This document shows, piece after piece, positions 37,495-46,324 of a stretch of 64,000 nucleotides of DNA. Source of the stretch: Carbonatibacter sp965199245 (GTDB taxonomy: Bacteria > Pseudomonadota > Alphaproteobacteria > Kiloniellales > Kiloniellaceae); NCBI GenBank assembly GCA_965199245.1, contig CBDAQP010000001.1, positions 1,127,592 to 1,191,591 on the forward strand. Direction: 5' to 3'. The notes beneath the pieces were generated by a model. That model was not told where the DNA came from, searched no databases, and worked only from the letters and a program-made list of their open reading frames with translations. The first letter of the stretch is position 1. Every line of letters begins with the position of its first letter. Position numbers and translations under genes: made by a program.

Positions 37495-38546
37495 ATACCA
37501 TTTCCGGAAAGTCAGAACCCATGTGCCCATTTTCTGTATCCAATGGACCTGATTTTCCATGGTCTTTCGGTGAGGTTGTTCCATGCGTCACAACAGAACG
37601 ATCTGATTGTCAAAGATGCGGTTTGACAGCCAGTTTTGCCGCAAATATTGCCAGACATTCGGGACCGGGCTGCGTGGCGGCAACAGGGTTATATTGTCCG
37701 GGATATCCCAGTTTGCCGGTGGTGTGCCATCCGGCCTTATCAAGGATGATGACAGCAACCGGGTTCGACCTGTGACGATATTTCTTCGAGGTGCCCTTGC
37801 ATCCCGCGTGTATCACAGTGCGGCAGGACAAGAGCGGCCACCCCGGGCGGGACAGATCGCCCCGAATATCCAGGCGGATTTTGTGCGCTGGTCTTTTTCT
37901 GCCACAGGCCGTGTGCCTCGTTTGGCCCAACATGCTGTTCTTCTGGCCAACACGCGCCTCATCCTGCCACCGGATGTCCAGCGGGACAGCCGGACCAATT
38001 CCGGCGTGCAGGCGGGCTATTTCGGCGGGGAAGTTTTTTTAAATGCGTCAATCGCATGCCCGTTCCGGCCATGATGACGCGGTCGCGCCGTCAGTTTTCT
38101 GTCGCCCATTTCCCGTCACACCCGGCTCGTTATGGGGATGCTCACACTGATCCGGTACTCTTCCCATACCAGGTGCACCAGGTCTTCCAGACGCCAGCGT
38201 ACAACGCCGTCTACCGATGGATAGGGGCCGTGTTCAACAAGGGACGCCAGGGGTGGTCGGCATTCAGCTTCGGTGGAGCACCGGTCGATTTGCGATCAAC
38301 GAGGCCTGCCGGACCTTCCCGGTTAAATCGCAACACCCGGTCACGAATGATTTGCAAACCAACACCACCAGCAACAGCGGCCTCACTGCGGCTGCCGCCA
38401 TCATAAATGGCAGCCAGCACCAAAAGGCGGCGTGTTTGATTGGACTCAGTTGATTCGCGGGCAAGGCCGCGAAGCTGGCAACTGTTAAAGTCTTCTCGCA
38501 AGGAAATGGCGCGTCTCATGGAAACCTCCAATAAAGTGTCCACTTA
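37495..38546 (-). mobile_element. IS630-type remnant, mosaic of two subtypes
   Basis: Leftward. 37495-38090 matches the 3' two-thirds of the copies at 24733 and 30337 (end ATACCATTTCC, blocks NITLLPP-like and IFGAICPARG homologues). 38090-38546 encodes a different N-terminal half: MRRAISLREDFNSCQLRGLA, NQTRRLLVLAAIYDGGSRSE, IRDRVLRFNREGPAGLVDRK and, shifted, VVRWRLEDLVHLVWEEYRIS. Frames are broken by several shifts. Confidence 0.75.
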
Positions 38547-38548
38547 AG

Positions 38549-38728
38549 AGGCTGTCTAACAATTAAGTTTTATCATTCTGTTGATTGCGATTTGTATGGA
38601 GCGTAGCCGGATCATGGCTTCCTGCGTTTTGTCGAGATTTTCGTAATGTTTTGCCAACCGCCTTGCAGGTTCCAGCCATGCGAAAGATCGCTCGACAATC
38701 CAGCGTTTTGGCAACACCTTGAACGCTA
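38549..38728 (-). mobile_element. IS5 (IS427-like) end fragment
   Basis: Begins CTGTCTAACAATTAAG and matches 41268-41450 of the full element closely, encoding the transposase C-terminus in reverse (IVERSFAWLEP homologue). It stops abruptly at 38728. Confidence 0.8.
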
Positions 38729-39052
38729 TTCAGGGAGAACAGCAGATCCTTCTTCTATTGAACCTCTGACCAGCAGCGGCCTTGTGAAGTTTAACGGCAC
38801 GGCATGGGATATGGCTATGTCAGAACTTGCCATATTCGACAGTACCTTCGTGGCGGATAATGTCCATTCCGGAGATGTGGTGGACAGCAGCAGTTCCACA
38901 CCGGGGCCCTGGCAAGGCAAGGCGACATATCCAGCTCACCGCAATTGCGTACGATTTGAAGCGGGGCCTGTCTCTCAAGGCGACCGCTGCTGCCTGACGG
39001 CACGACCCCTGTTCAATAGAGTTGCCAATGCCACCTGAAACGCCGTTGGACA
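38729..39052 (+). other. Unidentified fragment followed by a transposase tail
   Basis: A rightward open stretch encodes SSGLVKFNGTAWDMAMSELA then FDSTFVADNV, which I cannot assign (a phage tail or surface-protein fragment is possible). From about 38930 a different frame reads ARRHIQLTAIAYDLKRGLSL, a typical C-terminal end of an IS5-type transposase. This 324-base piece therefore joins at least two sources. Confidence 0.4.
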
Positions 39053-39174
39053 GGAAAATCTACTGGATACCCGGCCTTCGGGGGGCGGTGCGCGATGAAA
39101 CTCTTAATGAAATGCACGGGTTGCGTACAAACACAACAAAATCAACAAACCATCCATCCCGCGCACAGGTCTCC
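39053..39174 (+). mobile_element. Right-end fragment of the IS1031-like element
   Basis: Nearly identical to 43740-43860 of the longer copy (AAATGCACGGGTTGCGTACA onward), ending CCGCGCACAGGTCTC. Confidence 0.85.
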
Positions 39175-39397
39175 TTAATACGGGTGTCCATCTGGACACC
39201 CGTATTAACCCGCTAACCTGAGGTGAGATTGACTGGTGTGGACATGGCGTTTCGGCAATTTTTCACGCCATTTCGCGGTCTGAAGCCTACCTGAACAGGC
39301 GGTTTGGGATGATTTTCACTGAATGACTCATGCTGTAACCCTCATGGCCCTTAGAACACAGAATGCCTTTTCTTTCCAAGGTTGATACGGGTGTCCA
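39175..39397. mobile_element. Small element with 13-bp inverted ends and a hybrid palindrome at its left end
   Basis: TGGACACCCGTAT (39193-39205) and ATACGGGTGTCCA (39385-39397) face each other across 205 bp with no coding capacity. Immediately left, TTAATACGGGTGTCCA (39175-39190) mirrors the left end across a 2-base TC centre. TC also follows the right end. This looks like a MITE next to the end of a second, deleted copy. Confidence 0.6.
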
Positions 39398-39558
39398 TCT
39401 AGGCAGTCGGATGATCGATGGCATTGCCATCAGGTCATATAGGGTAGGCTTGGCGGCCAGTCAGTTTTCCGTAGCACCTTGCGCTACTTTCTATGCAAAT
39501 TGGGAAAACTGGCTGGGTGCTTTTAGGGCTTTGAGATTTGGCTTGCCCCGAAATAAGC

Positions 39559-39646
39559 ACAATAAGCGAATTATCACTCGACACAATAAGCGAATGATGA
39601 TACAACACAATAAGCGAATAATAGATGCGCGCGATAAGCGAGAAGA
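39559..39646 (+). promoter_or_regulatory. Four direct repeats with exact 24-bp period before Fic C
   Basis: TAAGCG occurs at 39563, 39587, 39611 and 39635. The first three sit in the longer unit ACAATAAGCGAAT(T/G/A)AT; the fourth is weaker (GCGATAAGCGAGAAG) and covers the place of the ribosome-binding site 18 bases before the ATG at 39653. The fixed 24-base step, about 2.3 helical turns, and the position argue for an operator array used for repression. Confidence 0.85.
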
Positions 39647-39652
39647 ACCACC

Positions 39653-41209
39653 ATGGCAACCCCTTCCGAAAAACTGGCTGATGCCTTAGAAGCACTTCAC
39701 GACCTTCAGACAAATGGCTCAGTTGCCATACGCTCTGCCGAACTCTCGCGCACTCATCGTGAACGCCTCGTTCAAAACGGCTTCCTTGAGGAAGTTATCA
39801 AGGGCTGGTATGTACCAGCACGCCCCGATGAAACACGCGGCGAAAGCACGGCTTGGTATGCGTCTTTTTGGCAGTTTTGTGCTGCCTACCTTAATCATTT
39901 AAAGGGCGACGATTGGTGCTTATCACCTGAACAATCTATCGCGCTTCATACTGAAAATATGATTGTGCCTAAACAGTTATTAGTTCGAGCCGCCAAGGCA
40001 CGGAACAATGTAACAGGATTGCCTCATGGCACGTCACTATTGGATATTCGCGCTGCGCTCCCTGAACCTGCTCAGGTGACGACCAAAAATGGTCTGCGCG
40101 TATATAGCCTTCCTGCTGCTTTGATTGCCTGTAGCAAGCAAAGCTTTACTCAGAACCCAACCGATATGCGCGCGGCATTATCCATGGTCAGTGATGCATC
40201 TGAAGTCTTGGAGCAATTGCTAGAAGGTGGCCATAGCTCTATTGCTGGCCGCTTGGCGGGTGCATTCAGGAATATTGACCGCAATCAAATTGCCGACGAT
40301 ATCATGGGTACAATGCGCGCGGCTGGGTATGATTTGCGCGAAACAGACCCGTTTGAGCAACAATCCAGCCTAAGCTTCTCACGGCGCGAGCAATCTCCAT
40401 ACGTAAATCGTATAAGGCTTATGTGGCAGGATATGCGGGAAACAGTGATATCGCACTTTCCTGTATCACCCTCGCAAACAGTCGATAAAACCGCATACAT
40501 GCAGCATGTTGAAGATGTGTATGTAACAGACGCCTACCACTCGCTTTCTATTGAGGGATATCGTGTAACGCCTGAGTTGATCAACCGCGTTCGCACTGGA
40601 GACTGGAACCCAGAACAAAATGCCGATGATAAAGAGCGGCTGAATGCCCTAGCGGCTAGGGGCTACTGGCAGGCTTACCAGGCCGTGCGCAAGAGCATAG
40701 AGCAGATACTCGATGGGCATAATGCAGGGGAAGTCGTCGATAACGATCATCGTGTATGGTATCGCGAAATGTTTGCGCCTGGAGTGACGGTTGGCATTCA
40801 CAAGCCTGCTGATCTTGCTGGTTATCGGAATGCGCCCGTTTTTATTCGTCGCTCCATGCACACGCCGCCAGGCCGAGAGGCTGTGCGCGATGCTATGCCA
40901 GCGTTCTTTGAGTTGCTGCAAGATGAAGAAAATGCCGCTGTGCGTGTTGTGCTGGGGCATTTTATCTTTGTTTATATTCATCCCTATATGGATGGTAATG
41001 GTCGCACAGGGCGTTTTTTGATGAATGCCATGCTGGCAAGTGGCGGCTACCCTTGGACGATTGTGCCGCTGGAAAAGCGCAATGATTACATGGCTGCTTT
41101 GGAAGAAGCGAGCGCAAACCAAAACATAGAGCCGTTCACGAAATTCTTGGGGTCACTTGTTCAAGCGGCACTGGACGGTAAAGCAGAGCCTTCAATTCCG
41201 AGCGATTAA
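39653..41209 (+). CDS. Fic-domain protein with AbiEi-like regulator head (Fic C)
   Basis: 518 residues. Residues 5-55 (KLADALEALHDLQTNGSVAI, FLEEVIKGWYVP) look like the winged-helix head of AbiEi-type antitoxins. Residues 85-150 (CLSPEQSIALHTENMIVPKQ, LPHGTSLLDIRAAL) resemble the AbiEi middle domain. The C-terminal Fic domain has the full loop HPYMDGNGRTGR (His443) and an inhibitory helix SLSIEG (297-302). So a DNA-binding regulator head appears fused to a self-inhibited AMP-transferase. It is the only intact gene inside the 6.8 kb stack that splits the FkbM gene. The four upstream repeats are the likely binding site of its own head, though this is inference. Leading A/T-rich DNA suggests transfer. 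Confidence 0.9.
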   Translation: MATPSEKLADALEALHDLQTNGSVAIRSAELSRTHRERLVQNGFLEEVIKGWYVPARPDETRGESTAWYASFWQFCAAYLNHLKGDDWCLSPEQSIALHTENMIVPKQLLVRAAKARNNVTGLPHGTSLLDIRAALPEPAQVTTKNGLRVYSLPAALIACSKQSFTQNPTDMRAALSMVSDASEVLEQLLEGGHSSIAGRLAGAFRNIDRNQIADDIMGTMRAAGYDLRETDPFEQQSSLSFSRREQSPYVNRIRLMWQDMRETVISHFPVSPSQTVDKTAYMQHVEDVYVTDAYHSLSIEGYRVTPELINRVRTGDWNPEQNADDKERLNALAARGYWQAYQAVRKSIEQILDGHNAGEVVDNDHRVWYREMFAPGVTVGIHKPADLAGYRNAPVFIRRSMHTPPGREAVRDAMPAFFELLQDEENAAVRVVLGHFIFVYIHPYMDGNGRTGRFLMNAMLASGGYPWTIVPLEKRNDYMAALEEASANQNIEPFTKFLGSLVQAALDGKAEPSIPSD

Positions 41210-41263
41210 CGAATAATTAAGATACACTGCGTATGATATTTATAGATACGGAGCTTAATTCTG

Positions 41264-42092
41264 AGAATCTGTCTAACAACTAAGTTTTATCATTCTGTTG
41301 ATTGCGATTTGTGTGAAGCGTAGCCGGATCATGGCTTCCTGCGTTTTGTCGAGATTTTCGTCATTTTTTGCCAGCCGCCTTGCAGGCTCCAGCCATGCGA
41401 AAGATCGCTCAACGATCCAGCACTTTGGCAGCACCCTGAACGCTTTTTCCTCACCTCGCTTTACGATCCCGATTTTCAGTTTCTCCTGATTGGCCAACGC
41501 GTCCATGATCGGCCCGCGATAACCAGCCCGGAACAATTTGAGCCTTCTGTGCTTTTTCTTTATATCGTTCAGGAGAATGCGGACTCCATCGCGATCCTGT
41601 ATTCCAGCATCATGCACCACCGGATGTAGCGGAAACCCGAGCAGATCCACCCATAAATGCCGCTTGATTCCCTTCACTTTTTTGCCGGCCCCCTTTTTTT
41701 TGTCGGGGCCTTGAGCGATTGTGAGTCGATAATGGCCGCGTTTGCCTCTTTGTTCCGGCCCTCAAGAAGCCGAAGCACACCATGGAGGTCACGCAGGATA
41801 ATTTGCCAGGTTCCATCCTTTGTCCAGCGACTGAAATGGCCGTGAACGGTCTGCCATGGCGGGAAATCCTTGGGAAGAAGTCGCCACTGACAGCCTGTTT
41901 TGAGAACGTAAAAACAGGCATTTAATATATTCCCGGGCGAGTGTTTAAAGGGACGGCCACCGCCATTGCGGTGCTCAAAATATCCGCGCAACAGAGACCA
42001 TTGCGCATCGGTGAGATCAGTATCATAAGTCATACCAAAAATTATTAAAGACAATTTATTGATAAATAATTAATAGTTGTTAGACAGCTTCT
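41264..42092 (-). mobile_element. Complete IS5-family (IS427-like) element with two overlapping transposase frames
   Basis: Inverted ends AGAA(T/G)CTGTCTAACAACTA at 41264 and 42092. The leftward first frame (42054-41674) carries DTDLTDAQWSLLRGYFEHRN, LLPKDFPPWQTVHGHFSRW and the first catalytic Asp in AAIIDSQSLKAPTKKRG. It overlaps the second frame (41677-41273), which continues KGIKRHLWVDLLGFPLHPVV, AGYRGPI and IVERSFAWLEPARRLAKNDE. This two-frame design is normal for IS427-type elements, which use a programmed frameshift, so this may be the one active IS in the window. Confidence 0.9.
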
Positions 42093-42901
42093 TAGAAATA
42101 ATGTACTAACGCCAGAAAGCCTTGCCTCCTTGGATAAGGCGATACGGCGCGTTCGCACTGGAAACCGAGGTAGGTTGATAGCCGAGCTTACTTTTGATTT
42201 TTGGTCCAACCTATTTCGGAAGAACTACGCTGATCTATGGCGAACAAAGGCCAACGGTGGCTTTTCCAGGTCTTGCGCGGGGCGAGGGGCGTCGCGAAAT
42301 TCAGCCTTTGGTGAGGGAGATAAACAAGTTTCGGAACCGGGTTGCCCACCATGAGCCCATCCTTGATGTGAACGCTCCGGATCTTCAGTCAAAGATGATC
42401 AAGCTGACAAACCTGAGATGTCCTAAAACATCTGATTGGATGCGCCATCATACGACTGTGAACATTGTTATGCGAACCAAGCCTAATCTAAAAGGCAGCT
42501 CACCGGTTTCACTCTTGGATAAATCTGATCCAAGGTTCCATAAGGTCGAACCGGATAAGACCCTTTTGGCGATTGCTTCAGATGAAGCAAAAAGTCTTTC
42601 AGCGTTTGTGTGTGTTGATGGCGGAGCGGTTGTCGGAGCATTTACTCATAAGCAACTTTACCATTTTATTTCCGAAAAAGCCTTGGAAGCTGATGGCATG
42701 ATTGATTTGAATGGCCATTCGATTGCCGATGTCATTAAATATGATGGTGTTGAGCTGGGATGCCGAGTTTTGCCTAGTGGCATTTCATTTCTTGATGCAG
42801 TTAAAACTTTGCAAGAGCCGAAGACCAGTGTCGTCGTGGCAATTGACGATCAAAGCCAAGAGCCTGTTGGGGTGATCTTGCGGGTTCATCGGCGTTATTG
42901 A
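42093..42901 (+). pseudogene. Abi-like protein remnant with CBS-like C-terminal part
   Basis: 5' end cut by the IS at 42092. The frame starts NNVLTPESLASLDKAIRRVR and GRLIAELTFDFWSNLFRKNY. It shifts near 42260, then continues EINKFRNRVAHHEPILDVNA. The pattern (x)AEL.F.FW..L followed by LRNRVxHHEP is that of Abi-like (abortive-infection) proteins. The last ~130 residues are unusual for that family. DPRFHKVEPDKTLLAIASDE, VCVDGGAVVGAFTHKQLYHF and SVVVAIDDQSQEPVGVI resemble a pair of CBS-type repeats that would bind a nucleotide. Broken at both the start and the shift, so probably inactive. Confidence 0.6.
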
Positions 42902-42909
42902 TCGGATTA

Positions 42910-43860
42910 ATGAGACCTGTGCGCGGATATCACTCGACGGGTCTGCTGTTTTGTGATTGTCTTAATTGATAGAAGAGTTTGGGAGGATCGGATTGATGGC
43001 GCGTCGTAAGATTGGTCAGGAGCATTTTTCCCTTGATGGGAAAAGAAGCGATCCTGATGACCTTGTCGGCCTGGTCGATTGGACGATTCTTGATCATCAT
43101 CTGGTGGATATGTCCTCCGCATCCAAAGGCGAAGCGGGTTGGCCGCCCCTGTGTTTGCTGAAGGCCCTGCTTTTGGGGCGGTGGTCTGATGATGTGAAGC
43201 TGGCCGATGCGCTGGATGACCGGGCTTCGTTCCGCCGCTTTTGTGGTTTCTCCCGCAGCGCGCCGATGCCGGACGGCCTTTGTGCGGTTTCGCCGTGAAC
43301 TGGTCAGACGCGGACTCGCGGCTCTTCGACGGCATGACCAGGCAGTTGCGCGAGCGACATCTATCTGTCAAACAGGGCACGTTGGTTGAGGCCCATCGCT
43401 TCGGCCAGCAGGGAAGACAACGACGCGCGCTGGATCAGGCACAGGAAGGCGGTGCATGGTGACAAGGCTCATGTGGCCTCCGATGAACCGACTGATCCGG
43501 TGGAGAGGATTGTCGTCACGCCGGCCAAGGTGAATGACGGGACAGCCGGCTGTGATGTGGTGATCCTGAACAGGTCTCTGCCGACAGTGCGTATCAGGGC
43601 GTTGGCTTTCGCAATGCGCTCGAGGAGAAGGGAGGCACCACCCGGATTGTTGTGACCGGCGTTTGGGCCCGCAACGACGATGACGCTGCAACAAGGCTGA
43701 AAGCGAGGCCCCATTCACAAGGTTCGTTGCCGGATCGGGAAGATCTTTTGGATACCCGGCCTTCGGGGTGCGGTTCGCGATGGAACTCTTAATGAAATGC
43801 ACGGGTTGCGTACAAACACAACAAAATCAACAAACTATCCATCCCGCGCACAGGTCTCAT
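42910..43860 (+). mobile_element. IS5-family (IS1031-like) element, transposase broken
   Basis: Ends ATGAGACCTGTGCGCGG (42910) and CCGCGCACAGGTCTCAT (to 43860). The rightward transposase starts MARRKIGQEHFSLDGKRSDP near 42996, then LVDWTILDHHL and KALLLGRWSDDVKLADALDD. It shifts after SFRRFCGFS near 43255 and continues in other frames (HGDKAHVASDEPTDPVERI, VTPAKVNDGTAGCD). It sits directly against the FkbM 3' fragment. Related pieces: 4261, 39053, 58214. Confidence 0.88.
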
Positions 43861-44426
43861 TAGATTTCAAGCGAAATGGTTTTTTTGTTGAATTTGGTGC
43901 GACGAACGGTGTGGATTTGAGTAACACGTATTTATTGGAAAAAAGATTCGATTGGACTGGAATTCTCGCTGAACCAGTGCGAGTCTGGCATTCGGAACTT
44001 CGTGCGAATCGTGTTTCCGCAATCGAGACAGACTGTGTGTGGAAAAAGACGGGCGAAGCCTTGTGGTTTAATGAGGTTGAGGGTGCTGGTGAATTGTCCA
44101 CCCTCGACACATTTTCTGATAGTGACTGTTGGGCAAGTACCAGAAAGCATGGTCGAAAATACGAAGTAAATACTATATCCCTTCTTGATCTGCTTATTAA
44201 GCACAAGGCACCGAAAAAAATTGACTATTTATCGATTGATACCGAAGGAAGTGAGTTTGAAATATTGAATGCGTTTGATTTTGACGCTTTTGATATCGAA
44301 ATTATCACCTGCGAACATAACTATAAGCCAATGAGAGAAAAAATATTTGATCTGCTCACAAGAAATGGGTACGAGCGAAAATATGTTGAGCGTTCTTTTC
44401 ATGATGACTGGTATGTTCGTCGCTGA
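43861..44426 (+). pseudogene. FkbM-family methyltransferase, 3' part
   Basis: Starts right at the IS end with DFKRNGFFVEFGATNGVDLS, followed by TYLLEKRFDWTGILAEP, a SAM-binding-like region. Then IETDCVWKKTGEALWFNEV, ISLLDLLIKHKAPKKIDYLS, IDTEGSEFEILNAFDFDAF and the tail RSFHDDWYVRR. These are FkbM methyltransferase hallmarks; the family O-methylates sugars, glycans or polyketides, often in cell-surface glycan clusters. The open frame reaches back into IS DNA (MHGLRTNTTKST), so a fusion protein could in principle be made, but the leading ~70 residues of the native enzyme are at 36848. AT-rich compared with its neighbours. Confidence 0.85.
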
Positions 44427-44707
44427 TTTTTAGGTCTGGTCTATTTTGAAATAGACCGCGTGATAAGTGAGCATCTCTAAAAACCCTGGGGCCTTTGTTG
44501 GCTGGTAGGAAAGCGGTTTTCGAAGGCATCGGAAAGCGGCTGGGTCTGTCGGATAGCGAGGGTTGGGACTTTGGGAACCCTCGCACGTTTGATCTCTTGC
44601 GTCAAGGATTGCCTTTTACACCCAAAGGCGGTATTCATATCCCTTGTGCGGGCGGGGTTGAACTCTGTTTGATTCTTTTGATTAACCAAACAACCGCGAG
44701 GGGAACG

Positions 44708-45754
44708 ATGGAAACGCGCAAACTTGGCAGAACAGATGTTTTTGTCAGTGCCCTGTGCCTTGGCACCATGACTTGGGGGGAGCAAAACACCCAGGACGAG
44801 GCCTTTGCACAGATGGATTATGCGTTGGATCAGGGGGTCAATTTTTTTGATACTGCTGAACTCTACGCCGCACCGCCGCGCCGCGAGACCTATGGGGCGA
44901 CGGAAACCATCATCGGAAACTGGTTCCGGCAACGGGGCCTGCGGGATAAAATCGTTCTGGCGACCAAAGTTGCCGGCCCCAGTGTACAGATGGGCTATAT
45001 GCGCCAGAGTGGGGAGGCCCCCCGCCTGAACCGCGCCCATATCCGCGAAGCCCTTGAGGGTTCGCTCCGTCGTTTGCAGACAGACTATGTTGACCTCTAC
45101 CAGCTGCATTGGCCCCATCGGGATGCTAACACCTTTGGGTGCTTGAATTTTCAACAGACCCCGGACGAAGACATGATTGCGCCTGATGAAACGCTCGCTG
45201 CTCTGGATGAACTGGTCAGGGAGGGCAAGGTGCGCTATGTCGGGCTGTCTAACGAGACACCGTGGGGGGTGATGACCTTTAAAAAGCTGGCGGAACAGGG
45301 GCGCGGGCCAGAGGTTGTGTCTATTCAAAACCCCTATAGTTTGCTCAATCGCTCCTTTGAGGTGGGCCTGGCAGAGGTTGCCTTGCGCGAACAGGTGGGG
45401 CTCTTGGCCTACGCGCCGCTAGCCGCAGGGGCCTTGAGCGGCAAATATCTTGACGGGGCACGTCCAGCGGGGGCGCGTATGACCCTTTTCCCCCAGCAGA
45501 CCCGCTATGTCAATCCGCAAGGGCGCGGGGCCACTGCCGACTATGTGGCTTTGGCCCGAAAACATGGCGTTGATCCCGTTCACATGGCTCTGGCCTTTGT
45601 GACGACACGTCCCTTTGTGACGTCGAATATTTTCGGGGCGCGGACAATGGATCAGTTAAAACACGCAATCGCGTCGCAGGATTTTGTCTTTTCGGACGAT
45701 CTCTTACACGACCTGGAAGACCTTGGGCGTAAGCACACAATTCCCTGTCCCTGA
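44708..45754 (+). CDS. Aldo/keto reductase, Tas-like
   Basis: 348 residues; the ATG at 44708 is preceded by GAGGGGAAC. The TIM-barrel AKR signature is clear. METRKLGRTDVFVSALCLGT starts the protein, with the catalytic Asp and Tyr in NFFDTAELYAAP, Lys in VLATKVAGP and His in DLYQLHWPHRD. The NADPH-binding end is VTTRPFVTSNIFGARTMDQL. The long insert with PPRRETYGATE and ending DLEDLGRKHTIPCP is typical of Tas (AKR11/12-like) proteins. It reduces aldehydes or ketones with NADPH in the cytoplasm; the substrate is unknown. The universal stress gene follows after 30 bases and is probably co-transcribed. Upstream 44427-44707 holds no gene I recognise, only a short TCTCTAAAAACC motif like copies A and B. 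Confidence 0.92.
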   Translation: METRKLGRTDVFVSALCLGTMTWGEQNTQDEAFAQMDYALDQGVNFFDTAELYAAPPRRETYGATETIIGNWFRQRGLRDKIVLATKVAGPSVQMGYMRQSGEAPRLNRAHIREALEGSLRRLQTDYVDLYQLHWPHRDANTFGCLNFQQTPDEDMIAPDETLAALDELVREGKVRYVGLSNETPWGVMTFKKLAEQGRGPEVVSIQNPYSLLNRSFEVGLAEVALREQVGLLAYAPLAAGALSGKYLDGARPAGARMTLFPQQTRYVNPQGRGATADYVALARKHGVDPVHMALAFVTTRPFVTSNIFGARTMDQLKHAIASQDFVFSDDLLHDLEDLGRKHTIPCP

Positions 45755-45784
45755 AGGGGCATTTCTAAAAAGGAGGAACACCCC

Positions 45785-46201
45785 ATGTATAAACGCATTA
45801 TTCTTTCGCTGTCCCTGGTACACGGTTTCGCGCCAAAGGCACTTTCTGTGGCCCGGGCGTTACGGGCAGAAGGTGGTAAGATTATCGCTGTTCACGTTTG
45901 CGAGGCCCCGCATGAATCGGTCAAAAGCTTTCTCGACAAAGACGCGACCAATCACGCTTTTCAGGAGGCCAGGAAAAACCTCAGCGATAAATTCAGGGAT
46001 GCGGATGATGTCGAAACGGTGATTTTGAGTGGTCATGCCTCTCGAACGCTGGTCGATTATGCGGAACGGGCCGAGGCTGATTTAATGATCGTCGGTTCGC
46101 ACATGCCCGGCCTCAGTGACTATTTCCTCGGGTCAACAGCCTCACGCGTTGTCCGACACGCTGGCTGTGACGTTCACGTTCTCAGGCACCCTGATCTGTG
46201 A
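45785..46201 (+). CDS. Universal stress protein (UspA family)
   Basis: 138 residues. It starts MYKRIILSLSLVHGFAPKAL and ends with the ATP-binding type motif GSHMPGLSDYFLGSTASRVV, matching G-2x-G-9x-G-(S/T). DLMIVGSH and the terminal DVHVLRH complete the fold. UspA-like proteins are small cytoplasmic alpha/beta dimers induced in stress. A very strong ribosome site (GGAGGA) lies 7 bases before the ATG, so expression should be high. It sits between the aldo/keto reductase and a GntR-type regulator. ATP binding is predicted from the motif; the particular stress is not. Confidence 0.92.
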   Translation: MYKRIILSLSLVHGFAPKALSVARALRAEGGKIIAVHVCEAPHESVKSFLDKDATNHAFQEARKNLSDKFRDADDVETVILSGHASRTLVDYAERAEADLMIVGSHMPGLSDYFLGSTASRVVRHAGCDVHVLRHPDL

Positions 46202-46324
46202 GGAATTTTTTTACGACGTGAATTTTTCATGCTCTGGCGCGACGGGGGCAACCCTATTGCGCCGGAGTGTGCCTGTTTCTACCTTTTAGAGGTACTCAGA
46301 TTATAAAGAACAGCAGAGTCATTC

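Noticed and set aside
44477..45328. 283-residue reverse frame over the aldo/keto reductase
   Set aside because: Shadow of a clear AKR gene; its residues show no domain.
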